64,000 nucleotides of DNA from Paludibacteraceae bacterium (GCA_017448985.1 JAFSKL010000013.1:1-64000), one strand, 5' to 3'; counted from the stretch's first letter, positions 46,653-55,141 are shown. Numbers and translations: made by a program. The notes: generated by a model not told the origin, from the letters alone.

Positions 46653-47385
46653 ACCAAAGGTACATTCCGATTCGTATATCCCATTGGTCCAGCCTTCCTC
46701 TCGTATACCGATCGGTACCTACAAACTTCTGATGTGCATAAGGATTGATCAAACCAAAATCATAGCCGCCACGCAGGAAATAGCGCTTGTACTGAAAACC
46801 TGCGCCGATACCCCATGTCACATTCAGACGCTTCAGCTCGTCGTTAGCCGCCAATTCGGTATCTTCGTGCTTCTCGTAGCAGTTTGTTTCCAATCGGGTC
46901 GTCACAATCGATCCGTCTAACATCTCTGTCTGAATATCTTCCCGAACGACAAAACCTAAACCGCATTGAATGGTCGGGCCCGTGTATAGAATCAGGTATG
47001 TCTCTTTCGCAATCTCAAACTTGTACTGCCAATCCGCAAAAACCTCTAACTGATTGTAAATGGTCTGTGTACGGCTACGAGGATAATTCGAAATCGATGT
47101 CGCAGCTTTCCAGCCTGTTGTACCTGCGCCGAATGTGTAATTGATACCTACCGATGCGCCGAAACCCTTGATAATCGGTGCGTCATACACCACACCCACC
47201 TTGAATCCGTTCAGGTGCGTCACTTGCACTAACGAGTCCTTCGCCATCGACAGATTAGGACTGTTCAATCGCAACACCGGCTGTGCCCAGCCTATCTGCA
47301 ATCCAAAACCCTGTTTCGGCTGATCCGCTGCCCAAACACCTGCCGCCATCACGGCCACACAAATCAACAAAAATACTTTCTTCAT
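46642..47385 (-). CDS. Outer-membrane beta-barrel protein (porin-like)
   Basis: About 247 aa from ATG 47385 (MKKVFLLICVAVMAAGVWA signal peptide); a more upstream ATG gives a leader encoded by heptamers. The mature part has alternating strands such as GFGLQIGWAQP and GASVGINYTFGAG and ends in an aromatic strand (GMYLWYNE), as in small outer-membrane barrels of Bacteroidota (DUF3575/PorT-like class by look). No specific substrate can be named. It sits downstream of the OstA-like gene, so an envelope-assembly context is likely. Confidence 0.75.
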   Translation of the reverse strand: MKKVFLLICVAVMAAGVWAADQPKQGFGLQIGWAQPVLRLNSPNLSMAKDSLVQVTHLNGFKVGVVYDAPIIKGFGASVGINYTFGAGTTGWKAATSISNYPRSRTQTIYNQLEVFADWQYKFEIAKETYLILYTGPTIQCGLGFVVREDIQTEMLDGSIVTTRLETNCYEKHEDTELAANDELKRLNVTWGIGAGFQYKRYFLRGGYDFGLINPYAHQKFVGTDRYTRGRLDQWDIRIGMYLWYNE

Positions 47386-47388
47386 ATA

Positions 47389-47425
47389 ATTTTCCATTTT
47401 CCATTTTCAATTTTCAATTCGTCTG
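47389..47425. repeat. 7-bp-period array between the OstA-like and barrel genes
   Basis: TTTTCCA twice and TTTTCAA twice in a 7-bp register. It also encodes the last residues of the OstA-like protein. Confidence 0.8.
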
Positions 47426-48954
47426 AAGACATCCTTCTCGTCTTTCGGCCTTTTCTCTTCGGCCCAGAAGAACAGCGCCAGATGGTCTGCCCCGCCGGGA
47501 ATCTGATTCATCGGATACATCACACCTGTTGTCTCTTTCGTGAAACGGATATGGTGAATCTTCTGCTCCTCCACATACATGCGGATAAAACTGCTCTCCG
47601 TCGTATTCAGCCCAACAAAACTACCATCACTCTCCTTCGCATAATAGATGGTCAACGCATTGCCGCTCATGTCCATCAGCTTCATCTCGCCGTCCTCGAT
47701 ATATACCGTCACTTCCTTACCGCTCATCTGGTTGAAATAGTCGAGCGTGTCTTGCATCACACACAGCGCACTTCCGTTTCCCCATGCGTGTTCCACGGTT
47801 CCGTTGACGATATAAACGATCATACTGTCCGCGGAAATCTGCTGGTTCTCACTCCAGCAAATCGGTTTCTTGTACAGGTGTATCGTCGAATCGCTGCCCC
47901 AATAGACTAACGAATCGCACGTCATCTGCATGTCTTCCCGGTAAACGCGAACGCCGTAATAGGCCCGTACACGCCGATAAGTACTGTCCATCAACGCGCT
48001 GTCCGTATAATGAACCTCTTCCGTAAACAGCGTGTCCGCATGAATAAAAGTGAGATGAACCGTGTCGCTCCAATCGATCATCAGCGCACTGTCTGTCGCA
48101 AAACCTCGGCTGTTCTCTTCCCACATCTGCCCGTACTCGCCGGTTAATGTCACTTTCTGCGTCGAATCACGCATCTCCATGTTGCCTAACACCTCGCCGA
48201 AACCGATCCGCTTGTCGTAATAAATTGTGTCACCCGTCATCGTCCTTCCATCCGCATGATGAATAATCGAACGGTCCAACAACATCGACAACTCGTTATC
48301 CGTATTATACCAACCGCGGGACGTCACAATGTCCGTCTCTTCTTCATACACAATATCTGTCGGACTCACTATATCCGCCACTTTCGTCTCCGAATTATAC
48401 AGCATCGTGTCGCTCGTCAGCACGAACTTCGGATTAACTAACTTGACATTCTTGCTGAAAATGGCCTGTTTGGTTTGCGGACGGTAACTGCATCGAACGG
48501 AAGTCAGCGTGTTCAACGAATCTTCCACTGTCCCGCCGGAATAATAATACGCCACGCCTGCTGCTCGGTCATAATTGAGACTGTCCGTCGTCAAAATAGT
48601 CGGATTCTCATTAGCCCTGCCGTGTATCCATTTCACGTGCCGCCGCAAACGGGCCAACTTGCTATTCCCGTCGTAAAACAGCTTGTCCCCATATCCGTTC
48701 AGCGTGTCGCCTTGTACCAGATGCACATGCCCGAAAGCGTCAAGCGAGTTCGTCTTTTCGTAGAAATACGCGCTGTCGCAATACATCAGCGCATCGTCGT
48801 GCCGGAACCGCACATGCCCTTTCAGAATCTGCGCATTCGCTATCCGCTCCTGGTCAAATCGCAAACTGTCCGCCCGCTCCAGATACACCATCGTTTGACT
48901 ACGACTCACAACCGCCGCCATCAATAATATCCCTATGACCCGCACTCGCTTCAT
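47407..48954 (-). CDS. OstA/LptA-like organic solvent tolerance protein
   Basis: A 515-aa protein with a signal peptide (ending VVSRSQ). The mature part is a long run of OstA/LptA-type beta-jellyroll repeats: VYLERADSLRFDQERIANAQ, then repeated GHVRFRHDDALMYCDSAYFY-like units. Proteins of this type in Bacteroidota probably take part in lipopolysaccharide transport across the periplasm. It is followed by the small barrel gene and preceded by two SurA-like chaperone genes, consistent with outer-membrane biogenesis. Confidence 0.85.
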   Translation of the reverse strand: MKRVRVIGILLMAAVVSRSQTMVYLERADSLRFDQERIANAQILKGHVRFRHDDALMYCDSAYFYEKTNSLDAFGHVHLVQGDTLNGYGDKLFYDGNSKLARLRRHVKWIHGRANENPTILTTDSLNYDRAAGVAYYYSGGTVEDSLNTLTSVRCSYRPQTKQAIFSKNVKLVNPKFVLTSDTMLYNSETKVADIVSPTDIVYEEETDIVTSRGWYNTDNELSMLLDRSIIHHADGRTMTGDTIYYDKRIGFGEVLGNMEMRDSTQKVTLTGEYGQMWEENSRGFATDSALMIDWSDTVHLTFIHADTLFTEEVHYTDSALMDSTYRRVRAYYGVRVYREDMQMTCDSLVYWGSDSTIHLYKKPICWSENQQISADSMIVYIVNGTVEHAWGNGSALCVMQDTLDYFNQMSGKEVTVYIEDGEMKLMDMSGNALTIYYAKESDGSFVGLNTTESSFIRMYVEEQKIHHIRFTKETTGVMYPMNQIPGGADHLALFFWAEEKRPKDEKDVFRRIEN

Positions 48955-48958
48955 CTTT

Positions 48959-49040
48959 CTAGTTACACTAGTGAACTAGTGGACCAGTTGACTCGTGGAA
49001 AAATAATTTTCAATTTTCAATTCTCAATTTTCAATTCTCA
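48959..49040. repeat. 8-bp-period array followed by 7-bp-period array
   Basis: ACTAGTGA, ACTAGTGG, ACCAGTTG and ACTCGTGG (48967-48998) form an exact 8-bp register. TTTTCAA, TTTTCAA, TTCTCAA, TTTTCAA follow from about 49006 in a 7-bp register, up to the stop of the SurA-like gene. Confidence 0.8.
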
Positions 49041-50380
49041 TGTATCCATCCCGGGAATTCAAAATCGCATCCTTGCCACTCCGGATCAATCTGCACAAAT
49101 GTCGTCTGCTGCTTCTTCAAAATCCAATCATGCAGAAAATCGGCACTCAGCTTCTGCTCTAACATCGCCTTGATCGTCTGAAAATCGTCACTCAGATTAG
49201 CCTTGTGCACATCCGTCTTCTTATTCACCCGCACTATTGCACACACCTCGCGGTTCTTCGTCTGGTCCATCATCACAAACGGCTGTGACACATCGCCTTC
49301 CTTCAACGTGTATATCTGTTTCGCTATCTCCGGAGCCAGCTCCTGATACTCAAACCGGCTACTGCCCGTATTCGGATTGATCATCAGACCTGCACTCATC
49401 ACGGTATTCTTGTCTTGCGAATACTGGATTACCGCCTGCTCAAACTGCAAACTGTCATTCACAATCAGATTGCGGATACTGTCCAGACGCTCGATCGCTT
49501 TCACCTTATCTGTCGCACTCACACGCGGACGCAACAGGATGTGCCGACAATTGATGCGCTCACCTTTCTTTTCGATCAACTGAATGATATGATACCCGTA
49601 CTCTGTTTGCACGATTCGGCTTACACGCTTCGGGTCATTCAGGTTAAACGCCACATCCGCAAACTCGCTTACTAACTGACCTTTACCCACAAATCCCAAC
49701 TCGCCGCCGCGTTTTGCACTCTCCGTGTCCTCCGAATAAAGCCGCGCCAACATACTGAAATCGGCACTTCCGCTCTGAACACGCTCCGTGAACTCACGCA
49801 ACCGTTGCTTCACACGCTCCGTCTCTTCCGTAGGAACAGGCGGCTCAAAACTCAGAATCTGCACTTCCACTTGCGCCGGCATCATAGGAATCGAATCCGC
49901 CGGTAACGAGTTATAATACCGACGTATATCGGCTGGTGTCGGCTTGATGTCCGCTGTCAACTTTTGCTGCATCTGCTGAATGATCATCTGATTGCGCACG
50001 GTCGTCATCATCTCCTCGCGAATCTCACTACTCGTCTTGCGGAAATACTCCTCCATTTTCTCCTTGCTGCCGATCTGATTGATGTAGTAGTTCAATCGCA
50101 TATCTACCTGGTGGCTTACACTCGACTCGTTCGCTTCCACCGAATCTATCACCGCCTGATGCAAAAACAGCTTCTGAACCGCCAACTGCTCAGGAATAAC
50201 GCAATAAGGATCACCCGGAATGGACGTTCCTTCATACTGCGCCCGCAAACGTTCTTCTTCCACTTCGCTGCGCAGGATAGCCTCATCGCCCACTACCCAT
50301 ATCACTTCATCTATCACCTGCCCCTTAGCCATCAGACTAAGCAGCAACATCACTATTACATTAATCCTCCACCTATTCAT
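49031..50380 (-). CDS. SurA-like periplasmic peptidylprolyl isomerase
   Basis: About 449 aa from ATG 50380, with a signal peptide (MNRWRINVIVMLLLSLMAKG). A SurA-N-type chaperone region (about 20-170) is followed by two parvulin domains: one with FSMLARLYSEDTESAKRGGELGFVGKGQL and TEYGYHIIQLIEK, the second beginning RHILLRPRVS. Such proteins escort outer-membrane barrels. The gene is in a run with another SurA-N-like lipoprotein gene and the OstA-like gene. Confidence 0.9.
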   Translation of the reverse strand: MNRWRINVIVMLLLSLMAKGQVIDEVIWVVGDEAILRSEVEEERLRAQYEGTSIPGDPYCVIPEQLAVQKLFLHQAVIDSVEANESSVSHQVDMRLNYYINQIGSKEKMEEYFRKTSSEIREEMMTTVRNQMIIQQMQQKLTADIKPTPADIRRYYNSLPADSIPMMPAQVEVQILSFEPPVPTEETERVKQRLREFTERVQSGSADFSMLARLYSEDTESAKRGGELGFVGKGQLVSEFADVAFNLNDPKRVSRIVQTEYGYHIIQLIEKKGERINCRHILLRPRVSATDKVKAIERLDSIRNLIVNDSLQFEQAVIQYSQDKNTVMSAGLMINPNTGSSRFEYQELAPEIAKQIYTLKEGDVSQPFVMMDQTKNREVCAIVRVNKKTDVHKANLSDDFQTIKAMLEQKLSADFLHDWILKKQQTTFVQIDPEWQGCDFEFPGWIHEN

Positions 50381-50403
50381 TTTCAATTTTCAATTTTCAA
50401 TTT
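50381..50403. repeat. 7-bp-period array between the two SurA-like genes
   Basis: TTTTCAA three times in a row in a 20-bp spacer, ending at the stop of the lipoprotein gene. Confidence 0.8.
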
Positions 50404-51355
50404 AAAAATATTTTATCTCTCCCTTTTGTATCGCCTCATTATACAGTTTCTCCCGTTCTTTATTGAGAAACTCCACCTGCCGAGCACTCAGCACAATCTG
50501 CTCAATCTCCGGCCTTGCTATCTCCAGCGGCATTCGCTCACCCTTCAAATGCTTGTCCGTCACTTGCAGCAAGTACGTCTTCAGACTGTCGGCCACCTCT
50601 ATCTGGTTCTTCGTCTTCAACCGCGTCTCCAAATCCGCACGTTCCATCGGCACTTGTCCCAATATATCTGTCGCACTCAGCCATTTCTCTGTAAACAACT
50701 CGTACCCGCTCGCGTTTTGATACACATATTTTTCGATATGGTCCAACTCGTTCTTTGACATCCAGTTCCGTAACTTCCCCAAATCTTTCGCCTCGCGTGG
50801 TACCACTACCAACATCCCGCGCACCATACTCTCATCTAACAAAAAACGGTCCGGCATCTGTTCATATAACTGCACAATAGTACTGTCCAACACCGTCTTC
50901 GACATCCTTTTCTCTACTAAATACCGCTCATACGAATGTACATATAACGCCTGCCTGTATTCTTCCACCATCCGTTCAATCTCGCTCCTTTCACCTTTCA
51001 CCGTCCCATTTTCCATTTTCCACTTTCCATTTTCCATTCCTTTATCATACATCAGCATATCCTTGGCCCATTGACTGATGAACTGTTGCGTTACACGCAA
51101 ACTGTCCTCGCTGCTCAAACCCAAAGTCAGCGAATCCAGCGTCGATTGATACAGGTAATGACCATTCACTTCCACCGCCGCTCCTGCCTGCTGTTTCTTC
51201 TCCATCAACGCCGTACAACTACCCAACAAACAACATGCCAAAACAGCCAACATACCATACACTCTAACACGCGCCACACCACGACTCACACCACAAGCCA
51301 TCCTGTACCCCGTGCCCCGCGCTCTACAACGCACTATAATCTCTCTCTCGCTCAT
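50402..51355 (-). CDS. SurA-N-like chaperone lipoprotein
   Basis: Product of about 317 aa. ATG 51355 (MSEREIIV) is one of several possible starts; 51367 is also in frame, and a lipobox (LACCLLGSC) lies near residue 43. The N-terminal extension is arginine-rich and encoded by short repeats. The body resembles SurA N-terminal chaperone regions (QFISQWAKDMLMYDKG, RYLVEKRMSKTVLDSTIVQLYEQ) and has no parvulin domain. A 7-bp-period array (50997-51045) is in frame and encodes a stretch with ENGKWKMENG. A promoter lies 17 bp upstream. Confidence 0.75.
   Translation of the reverse strand: MSEREIIVRCRARGTGYRMACGVSRGVARVRVYGMLAVLACCLLGSCTALMEKKQQAGAAVEVNGHYLYQSTLDSLTLGLSSEDSLRVTQQFISQWAKDMLMYDKGMENGKWKMENGTVKGERSEIERMVEEYRQALYVHSYERYLVEKRMSKTVLDSTIVQLYEQMPDRFLLDESMVRGMLVVVPREAKDLGKLRNWMSKNELDHIEKYVYQNASGYELFTEKWLSATDILGQVPMERADLETRLKTKNQIEVADSLKTYLLQVTDKHLKGERMPLEIARPEIEQIVLSARQVEFLNKEREKLYNEAIQKGEIKYF
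50997..51045. repeat. In-frame 7-bp-period array in the SurA-N-like gene
   Basis: TTTTCCA, TTTTCCA, CTTTCCA and TTTTCCA in a 7-bp register. In frame, in a helical linker. Confidence 0.85.
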
Positions 51356-51383
51356 ATATTTGCACATTTCTCCAATTTGGGCG

Positions 51384-51415
51384 CAAAATTACAAAAAAAA
51401 AATGACATACGCAAG
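51384..51415 (-). promoter_or_regulatory. Bacteroidota promoter for the SurA-like/OstA gene run
   Basis: On the minus strand CTTG (51412-51415), 20 bp, TAATTTTG (51384-51391). The transcript would start about 10 nt upstream of ATG 51367 and 22 nt upstream of ATG 51355. Confidence 0.75.
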
Positions 51416-51640
51416 ATTTTAATAATTTTTTTATTAAAATAATCGTTCTTCTTATTTTTCGCTCAAAAACATCAACTCTACAGTATTATATACATAGTAT
51501 ATAATACCAACGTGTTAACATGCAAAAAATAGTGCGTGATAAGTGCGTGATAAGTGTGTCGTTAGTGCGAGGTAAGTACGAGATAATAGGGGTTGTTTGC
51601 TATGCGAGGACTAATTGTCTCGTGGTTTTTGACTAATTAT
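51416..51640. other. Spacer between ribD and the SurA-N-like gene, with an 11-bp array
   Basis: About 225 bp without a gene. An AT-rich part (51416-51510) contains the palindrome-like TATACATAGTATATAA. An 11-bp array lies at 51531-51585, followed by scattered short repeats such as CTCGTGG. No terminator hairpin stands out. Confidence 0.5.
51531..51585. repeat. Degenerate tandem array, 11-bp period, five units
   Basis: AGTGCGTGATA (51531-51541 and 51542-51552), AGTGTGTCGTT, AGTGCGAGGTA and AGTACGAGATA follow in strict 11-bp register. The unit resembles that of the array at 240-316. Confidence 0.9.
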
Positions 51641-52747
51641 TTATGCGTTTTTCGAGAACAAAGTGTACATTCTGTGCCCGTCAACTACTTCAAACTCCTC
51701 CGGAAGCTGAATATCCGGTGCCTTCACTCCGTCACCTATCCGCAATTCCGGTGCTACTTCCACATGAATCTCATCCCATATACCCGTACTCAATATATGA
51801 TTCAACAGCGTCGTACCGCCTTCCACCAAGATGGAGTGAATATTCCGCTTTGCCAAGTCGCTTAACACAAATTCCCACTCCGTATTATCGCGATAAACAA
51901 TCGTCTTCTCAATACCTCCTAATTGCCAAATTCCTTCGGTTTCATCGGAGAAAATTCGCGCATCGGCCGGTATCACATGATGCCTGTCCAGCGTCACACG
52001 AATCGGATTTCTTCCTTCCCAATGGGTGTTCATCAGTCGCGGGTTATCTAACAACACAGTCCTCGTTCCTACCATAATAGCCATATTCTCCGCCCGCATC
52101 TTATGCACTAACTTCTTCGTCTCCTCCGTCGATATCGCTAACGCCCCATTCAAATGTAAATCTTCAATCTTAAATCTTAAATCTTCAATCCGACGGTTTC
52201 TATCCACGAAACCGTCCTCCGTTTGTGCCCATTTCAATACCACATAAGGCCTCTTTTTTTCGTGCAGACATACAAACCGCTTGTTCAACTCGCGGCACTC
52301 TTGCTCCATCACGCCTACTACCACTTCAATCCCCGCGTCCCGCAGCATCTGTACACCTTTCCCTGCCACCAACGGATTCGGATCTAACATCCCCACAACA
52401 ACCCGGCCTACTCCTTTCTCTATAATCATCTTCGCGCAAGGAGGCGTCTTCCCGTAATGACTGCAAGGCTCTAAATTCACAAACAGCGTGCAATCCTTAT
52501 AATCCTTTGTACATCGTACATCTGTTCTTCGTACATCGTTTTCGGTGCACAGAAAACAGTTCACTTCAGCATGAGGCCCACCGAATTGTTCATGCCAGCC
52601 TTCTGCTAAAATCACCTCCCGTCCTTTTAGGGAAGGGTCGGGGTTAGGCCCTACCAAAACAGCCCCTACCATTGGATTAGGCGCCACAAAATACTCCCCG
52701 CGACGGGCAATTTCAATACAATGTGCAATAAAATTTGCGTATTCCAT
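51641..52747 (-). CDS. ribD: Bifunctional riboflavin biosynthesis deaminase/reductase
   Basis: A 368-aa enzyme for two steps of riboflavin synthesis. The deaminase half has the zinc motifs PHAEVN (about 58-63) and PCSHYGKTPPC (94-104). The reductase half has KWAQTEDGFVD and a C-terminal ILVEGGTTLLN. Three additions interrupt conserved spacing: residues about 34-44 (GPNPDPSLKGREV, a REP-like palindrome), about 69-86 (VRRTDVRCTKDYKD, 7-bp units TACATCG) and about 182-198 (RIEDLRFKIEDLHL, 7-bp units AATCTTA/AATCTTC). All are in frame. The start overlaps the -33 box of the prmC promoter on the other strand. Confidence 0.94.
   Translation of the reverse strand: MEYANFIAHCIEIARRGEYFVAPNPMVGAVLVGPNPDPSLKGREVILAEGWHEQFGGPHAEVNCFLCTENDVRRTDVRCTKDYKDCTLFVNLEPCSHYGKTPPCAKMIIEKGVGRVVVGMLDPNPLVAGKGVQMLRDAGIEVVVGVMEQECRELNKRFVCLHEKKRPYVVLKWAQTEDGFVDRNRRIEDLRFKIEDLHLNGALAISTEETKKLVHKMRAENMAIMVGTRTVLLDNPRLMNTHWEGRNPIRVTLDRHHVIPADARIFSDETEGIWQLGGIEKTIVYRDNTEWEFVLSDLAKRNIHSILVEGGTTLLNHILSTGIWDEIHVEVAPELRIGDGVKAPDIQLPEEFEVVDGHRMYTLFSKNA
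52150..52195. repeat. In-frame 7-bp-period array in ribD (linker of the reductase half)
   Basis: AATCTTC, AATCTTA, AATCTTA and AATCTTC in a 7-bp register. Confidence 0.85.
52497..52550. repeat. In-frame 7-bp-period stretch in ribD (deaminase half)
   Basis: TACATCG, TACATCT, GTTCTTC, then GTACATC recur in about a 7-bp register; non-conserved residues 69-86. Confidence 0.65.
52615..52660. repeat. REP-like palindromic insert in ribD
   Basis: A GC-rich segment near 52620-52655 with CCGTCC and GGGAAGGG arms. Coding-strand translation is NPDPSLKGRE, related to SPRPSPQGR in radA. Confidence 0.65.
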
Positions 52748-52765
52748 TTTTTTTTACTACCTTTG
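52734..52765 (+). promoter_or_regulatory. Bacteroidota promoter for prmC
   Basis: TTTG (52734-52737) lies within the first codons of ribD on the opposite strand; after 20 bp comes TACCTTTG (52758-52765). ATG 52783 is about 18 nt downstream. Confidence 0.8.
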
Positions 52766-53108
52766 CAGCGAATTTTTAAAAAATGACCGATATCCAATCT
52801 CAAATATCCGATATCCAATCTCAATTGGAGTCCGCCTATCCGCCCGATGAGGCCAAGGCACTCGCATGGTGGATTCTTGAGGAAACAACAGGGCTCAGCC
52901 GTTCACAACTCCTTAGCGGCTGCAAAATTACAAAAAATATTTCAAACCTGCAAGAAAAAAACGATGCAAATGGCGATTTGCAGGAAATTATAACTCGTTT
53001 ATTGAATTTTGAGCCTGTTCAATACATTTTTGGTCATACTTTATGGTCCGGACTCGAACTGCTCGTCACTCCCGCTACACTCATTCCTCGTCCCGAAACC
53101 GCGGAGTT

Positions 53109-53152
53109 GGTGGAAAGGATAAATGAGAAAATGGTAAATGAGAAAATGATAA
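53109..53152. repeat. In-frame 7-bp-period array in prmC
   Basis: ATAAATG, AGAAAAT, GGTAAAT and GAGAAAA follow in a 7-bp register and encode the NEKMVNEKMI stretch between PRPETAELVE and the SAM-binding motif. Confidence 0.85.
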
Positions 53153-53338
53153 AATGTCTTGACATCGGTACCGGTTCCGGATGTATAGCAATCGCCCTCA
53201 AGAAACAGCATCCCGAATGGTCGGTTACTGGCATCGATATCTCTCCCGAAGCCATCGAAGTGGCTCGCCAGAATGCCACCCGCAATAATGTAGAAGTAAA
53301 CTTCCAAGTAGCAGATATTTTCGATTGTAACGAAGAAA

Positions 53339-53363
53339 TTTTCAATTTTCAATTTTCAATTTA
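53339..53363. repeat. Frame-breaking 7-bp array in prmC
   Basis: Three exact copies of TTTTCAA (53339-53345, 53346-53352, 53353-53359) followed by TTTA. The array ends in the stop that separates the two frames. Confidence 0.9.
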
Positions 53364-53686
53364 ATAGTTAGCAATCCTCCCTATGTCCGTGAAAGCGAAA
53401 AATTATCGATGAAATCGAATGTTTTGGACCAAGAACCGGCCTCCGCACTTTTTGTTCCGGACTCCGATCCCTTACGCTTCTATCGGCGCATCGCTGAACT
53501 CTTCGCCCAACGGCCAATGACGAACGACCAACGACTAGATCTCTTCTTCGAGATAAACGAAAATTTGTCCGTTGAAACCGAGCATTTATTGCATTCTCTC
53601 GGCTATTCTGACATCCAAACATTCACCGACATCTATTCCAAGCCAAGATTCATTCATGCGATTTTCTGAAAAAAGTGTCAAAAAAA

Positions 53687-53718
53687 TTTGCATATATGCA
53701 AAAAAAATCGTAACTTTG
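53687..53718 (+). promoter_or_regulatory. Bacteroidota promoter for rfbC
   Basis: TTTG (53687-53690), 20 bp, TAACTTTG (53711-53718). ATG 53734 is 16 nt downstream. The -33 box is extended by CATATATG. Confidence 0.8.
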
Positions 53719-53733
53719 CACGCTTTTTTGAAA

Positions 53734-54288
53734 ATGAACATGAATATTATCACAACACCGATTGAAGGACTATTGGTCATTGAGCCGCAGGTTTTCCAGG
53801 ACGCGCGTGGCTATTTCGTGGAAACATACAATGAGAAACGCTATCGTGATGCCGGCATCAATACTGTCTTTGTGCAAGACAATCAGTCTTGTTCCGGTTA
53901 CGGCGTAGTGCGTGGACTGCATTTCCAGCGTCCGCCGTATTCCCAGGCCAAACTCGTTTGCTGTACCGTCGGACGAGTATTGGATGTAGCTGTAGACCTG
54001 CGTAAGAATAGCCCTACTTTCGGACAATGGTTTAGCGTCGAACTGACCGAAGAGAACAAACGCCAGTTCTATATTCCCAAAGGCTTTGCACACGGTTTTT
54101 CCGTGCTTAGCGATCAGGCTATCTTTACCTATAAATGTGACGAACTCTACCATCCTGAAGCCGATGGGGGAATCCTGCTCAACGATCCTTCACTCGCCAT
54201 CGACTGGCAAATACCCGAAGAGCTCCGTATCATCAGTGACAAAGATAAGAAACATCCTTTACTGAAAGATTTGGACAATCCGTTTTAA
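53734..54288 (+). CDS. rfbC: dTDP-4-dehydrorhamnose 3,5-epimerase
   Basis: A 184-aa cupin-fold enzyme (RmlC) that converts dTDP-4-keto-6-deoxyglucose to its L-form. ATG 53734 (MNMNIITTPIEGLLVIEPQV) is chosen from the promoter and family length; a longer frame runs in from prmC. Motifs: FQDARGYFVETYN, FVQDNQSCSGYGVVRGLHFQ with the catalytic histidine, DVAVDLRKNSPTFG and PKGFAHGFSVLSD. It is followed after 1 bp by rfbD. The other dTDP-rhamnose genes (rfbA, rfbB) are not in the window. Confidence 0.96.
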   Translation: MNMNIITTPIEGLLVIEPQVFQDARGYFVETYNEKRYRDAGINTVFVQDNQSCSGYGVVRGLHFQRPPYSQAKLVCCTVGRVLDVAVDLRKNSPTFGQWFSVELTEENKRQFYIPKGFAHGFSVLSDQAIFTYKCDELYHPEADGGILLNDPSLAIDWQIPEELRIISDKDKKHPLLKDLDNPF

Positions 54289-54289
54289 C

Positions 54290-55141
54290 ATGAATATACT
54301 GATTACAGGCAGCAACGGACAGCTGGGAAATGAAATGCGTGTACTCTCTGCGCAGCATCCCCGGCACAACTACTTCTTTACCGATGTGGCGGAACTTGAT
54401 ATTACCAACCGGCAAGCCGTTTCGGCGTTCGTGTCCTCCTACGCCATCGATCTTATCGTCAATTGTGCCGCCTATACCAATGTGGACAAAGCCGAGGAAG
54501 ACGAAGTAACTGCCCATAAAATCAACGCCGAAGCACTCTCAGTTCTTGGCAGTCAAGGTGTACGCGTCATACATATTTCTACCGATTATGTCTTTTCAGG
54601 CAAAGCCTGTGTCCCTTATCGCGAGACCGATTCTGCCGCACCTAATACCGTCTATGGTCGTACTAAGTACGAGGGAGAAAAACTGCTTCTTGCCGCTTGT
54701 CCCGAAGCCGTTATCCTCCGCACAGCTTGGCTGTACTCCTCTTTCGGTAATAACTTTGTTAAGACCATGATCCGTCTCGGCCATGAACGGGAATCGCTGG
54801 GGGTGGTCTTTGACCAAATAGGCACTCCTACCTATGCTGCAGATCTCGCGCAAGCCATCTTTACGGTCATCGAATCGCCTGTTTGGCACCCGGGTATATA
54901 TCATTTTACCAACGAAGGCGTCATCTCGTGGTACGATTTCACCAAGGCTATTCATGCACTTATTGGTATCAACAATTGCCATGTTTCCCCGATTTCATCG
55001 GAAGAATATCAATACCGTACACCTCGTCCGCACTATAGTGTACTCGATAAATCGAAGTTCAAAAAGACCTTCAATGTCGAAATTCCCTATTGGCTCGACG
55101 GACTCAAACGCTGCATAGAAAAACTAAATACTGAATTCTGA
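54290..55141 (+). CDS. rfbD: dTDP-4-dehydrorhamnose reductase
   Basis: A 283-aa short-chain-reductase-type enzyme that finishes dTDP-L-rhamnose synthesis. The NAD(P)-binding ITGSNGQLGNEM motif is at the start, followed by VNCAAYTNVDKAE, ISTDYVFSG and the catalytic YGRTKYEGE (Y-x3-K). Length is normal. The last codons (NTEF) and the spacer to the next gene are formed by a 7-bp-period array (55125-55160, ATACTGA units). Confidence 0.96.
   Translation: MNILITGSNGQLGNEMRVLSAQHPRHNYFFTDVAELDITNRQAVSAFVSSYAIDLIVNCAAYTNVDKAEEDEVTAHKINAEALSVLGSQGVRVIHISTDYVFSGKACVPYRETDSAAPNTVYGRTKYEGEKLLLAACPEAVILRTAWLYSSFGNNFVKTMIRLGHERESLGVVFDQIGTPTYAADLAQAIFTVIESPVWHPGIYHFTNEGVISWYDFTKAIHALIGINNCHVSPISSEEYQYRTPRPHYSVLDKSKFKKTFNVEIPYWLDGLKRCIEKLNTEF

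Larger units (their letters stand above)
52783..53669 (+). pseudogene. prmC: Peptide chain release factor methyltransferase, split by a frameshift at a heptamer array
   Basis: PrmC methylates the GGQ glutamine of release factors. The 5' part (52783-53364) is read in one frame and carries the N-terminal helical domain, LIPRPETAELVE and the SAM-binding CLDIGTGSGCIAIALK. It stops at TAA 53362-53364, right after three TTTTCAA units (53339-53359). The catalytic NPPY motif (53373-53384) and the C-terminus, to TGA 53669, are open in another frame. One extra 7-bp unit would make a single full-length frame. Four heptamer stretches lie in the gene (52786-52825, 53109-53152, 53338-53361, 53514-53536). 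It may be a true pseudogene, phase-variable, or an assembly error. Confidence 0.85.

Noticed and set aside
53409..53669. Separate small gene downstream of prmC
   Set aside because: It is the C-terminal part of PrmC in another frame; its codons continue the NPPY-containing segment that begins before its first ATG.
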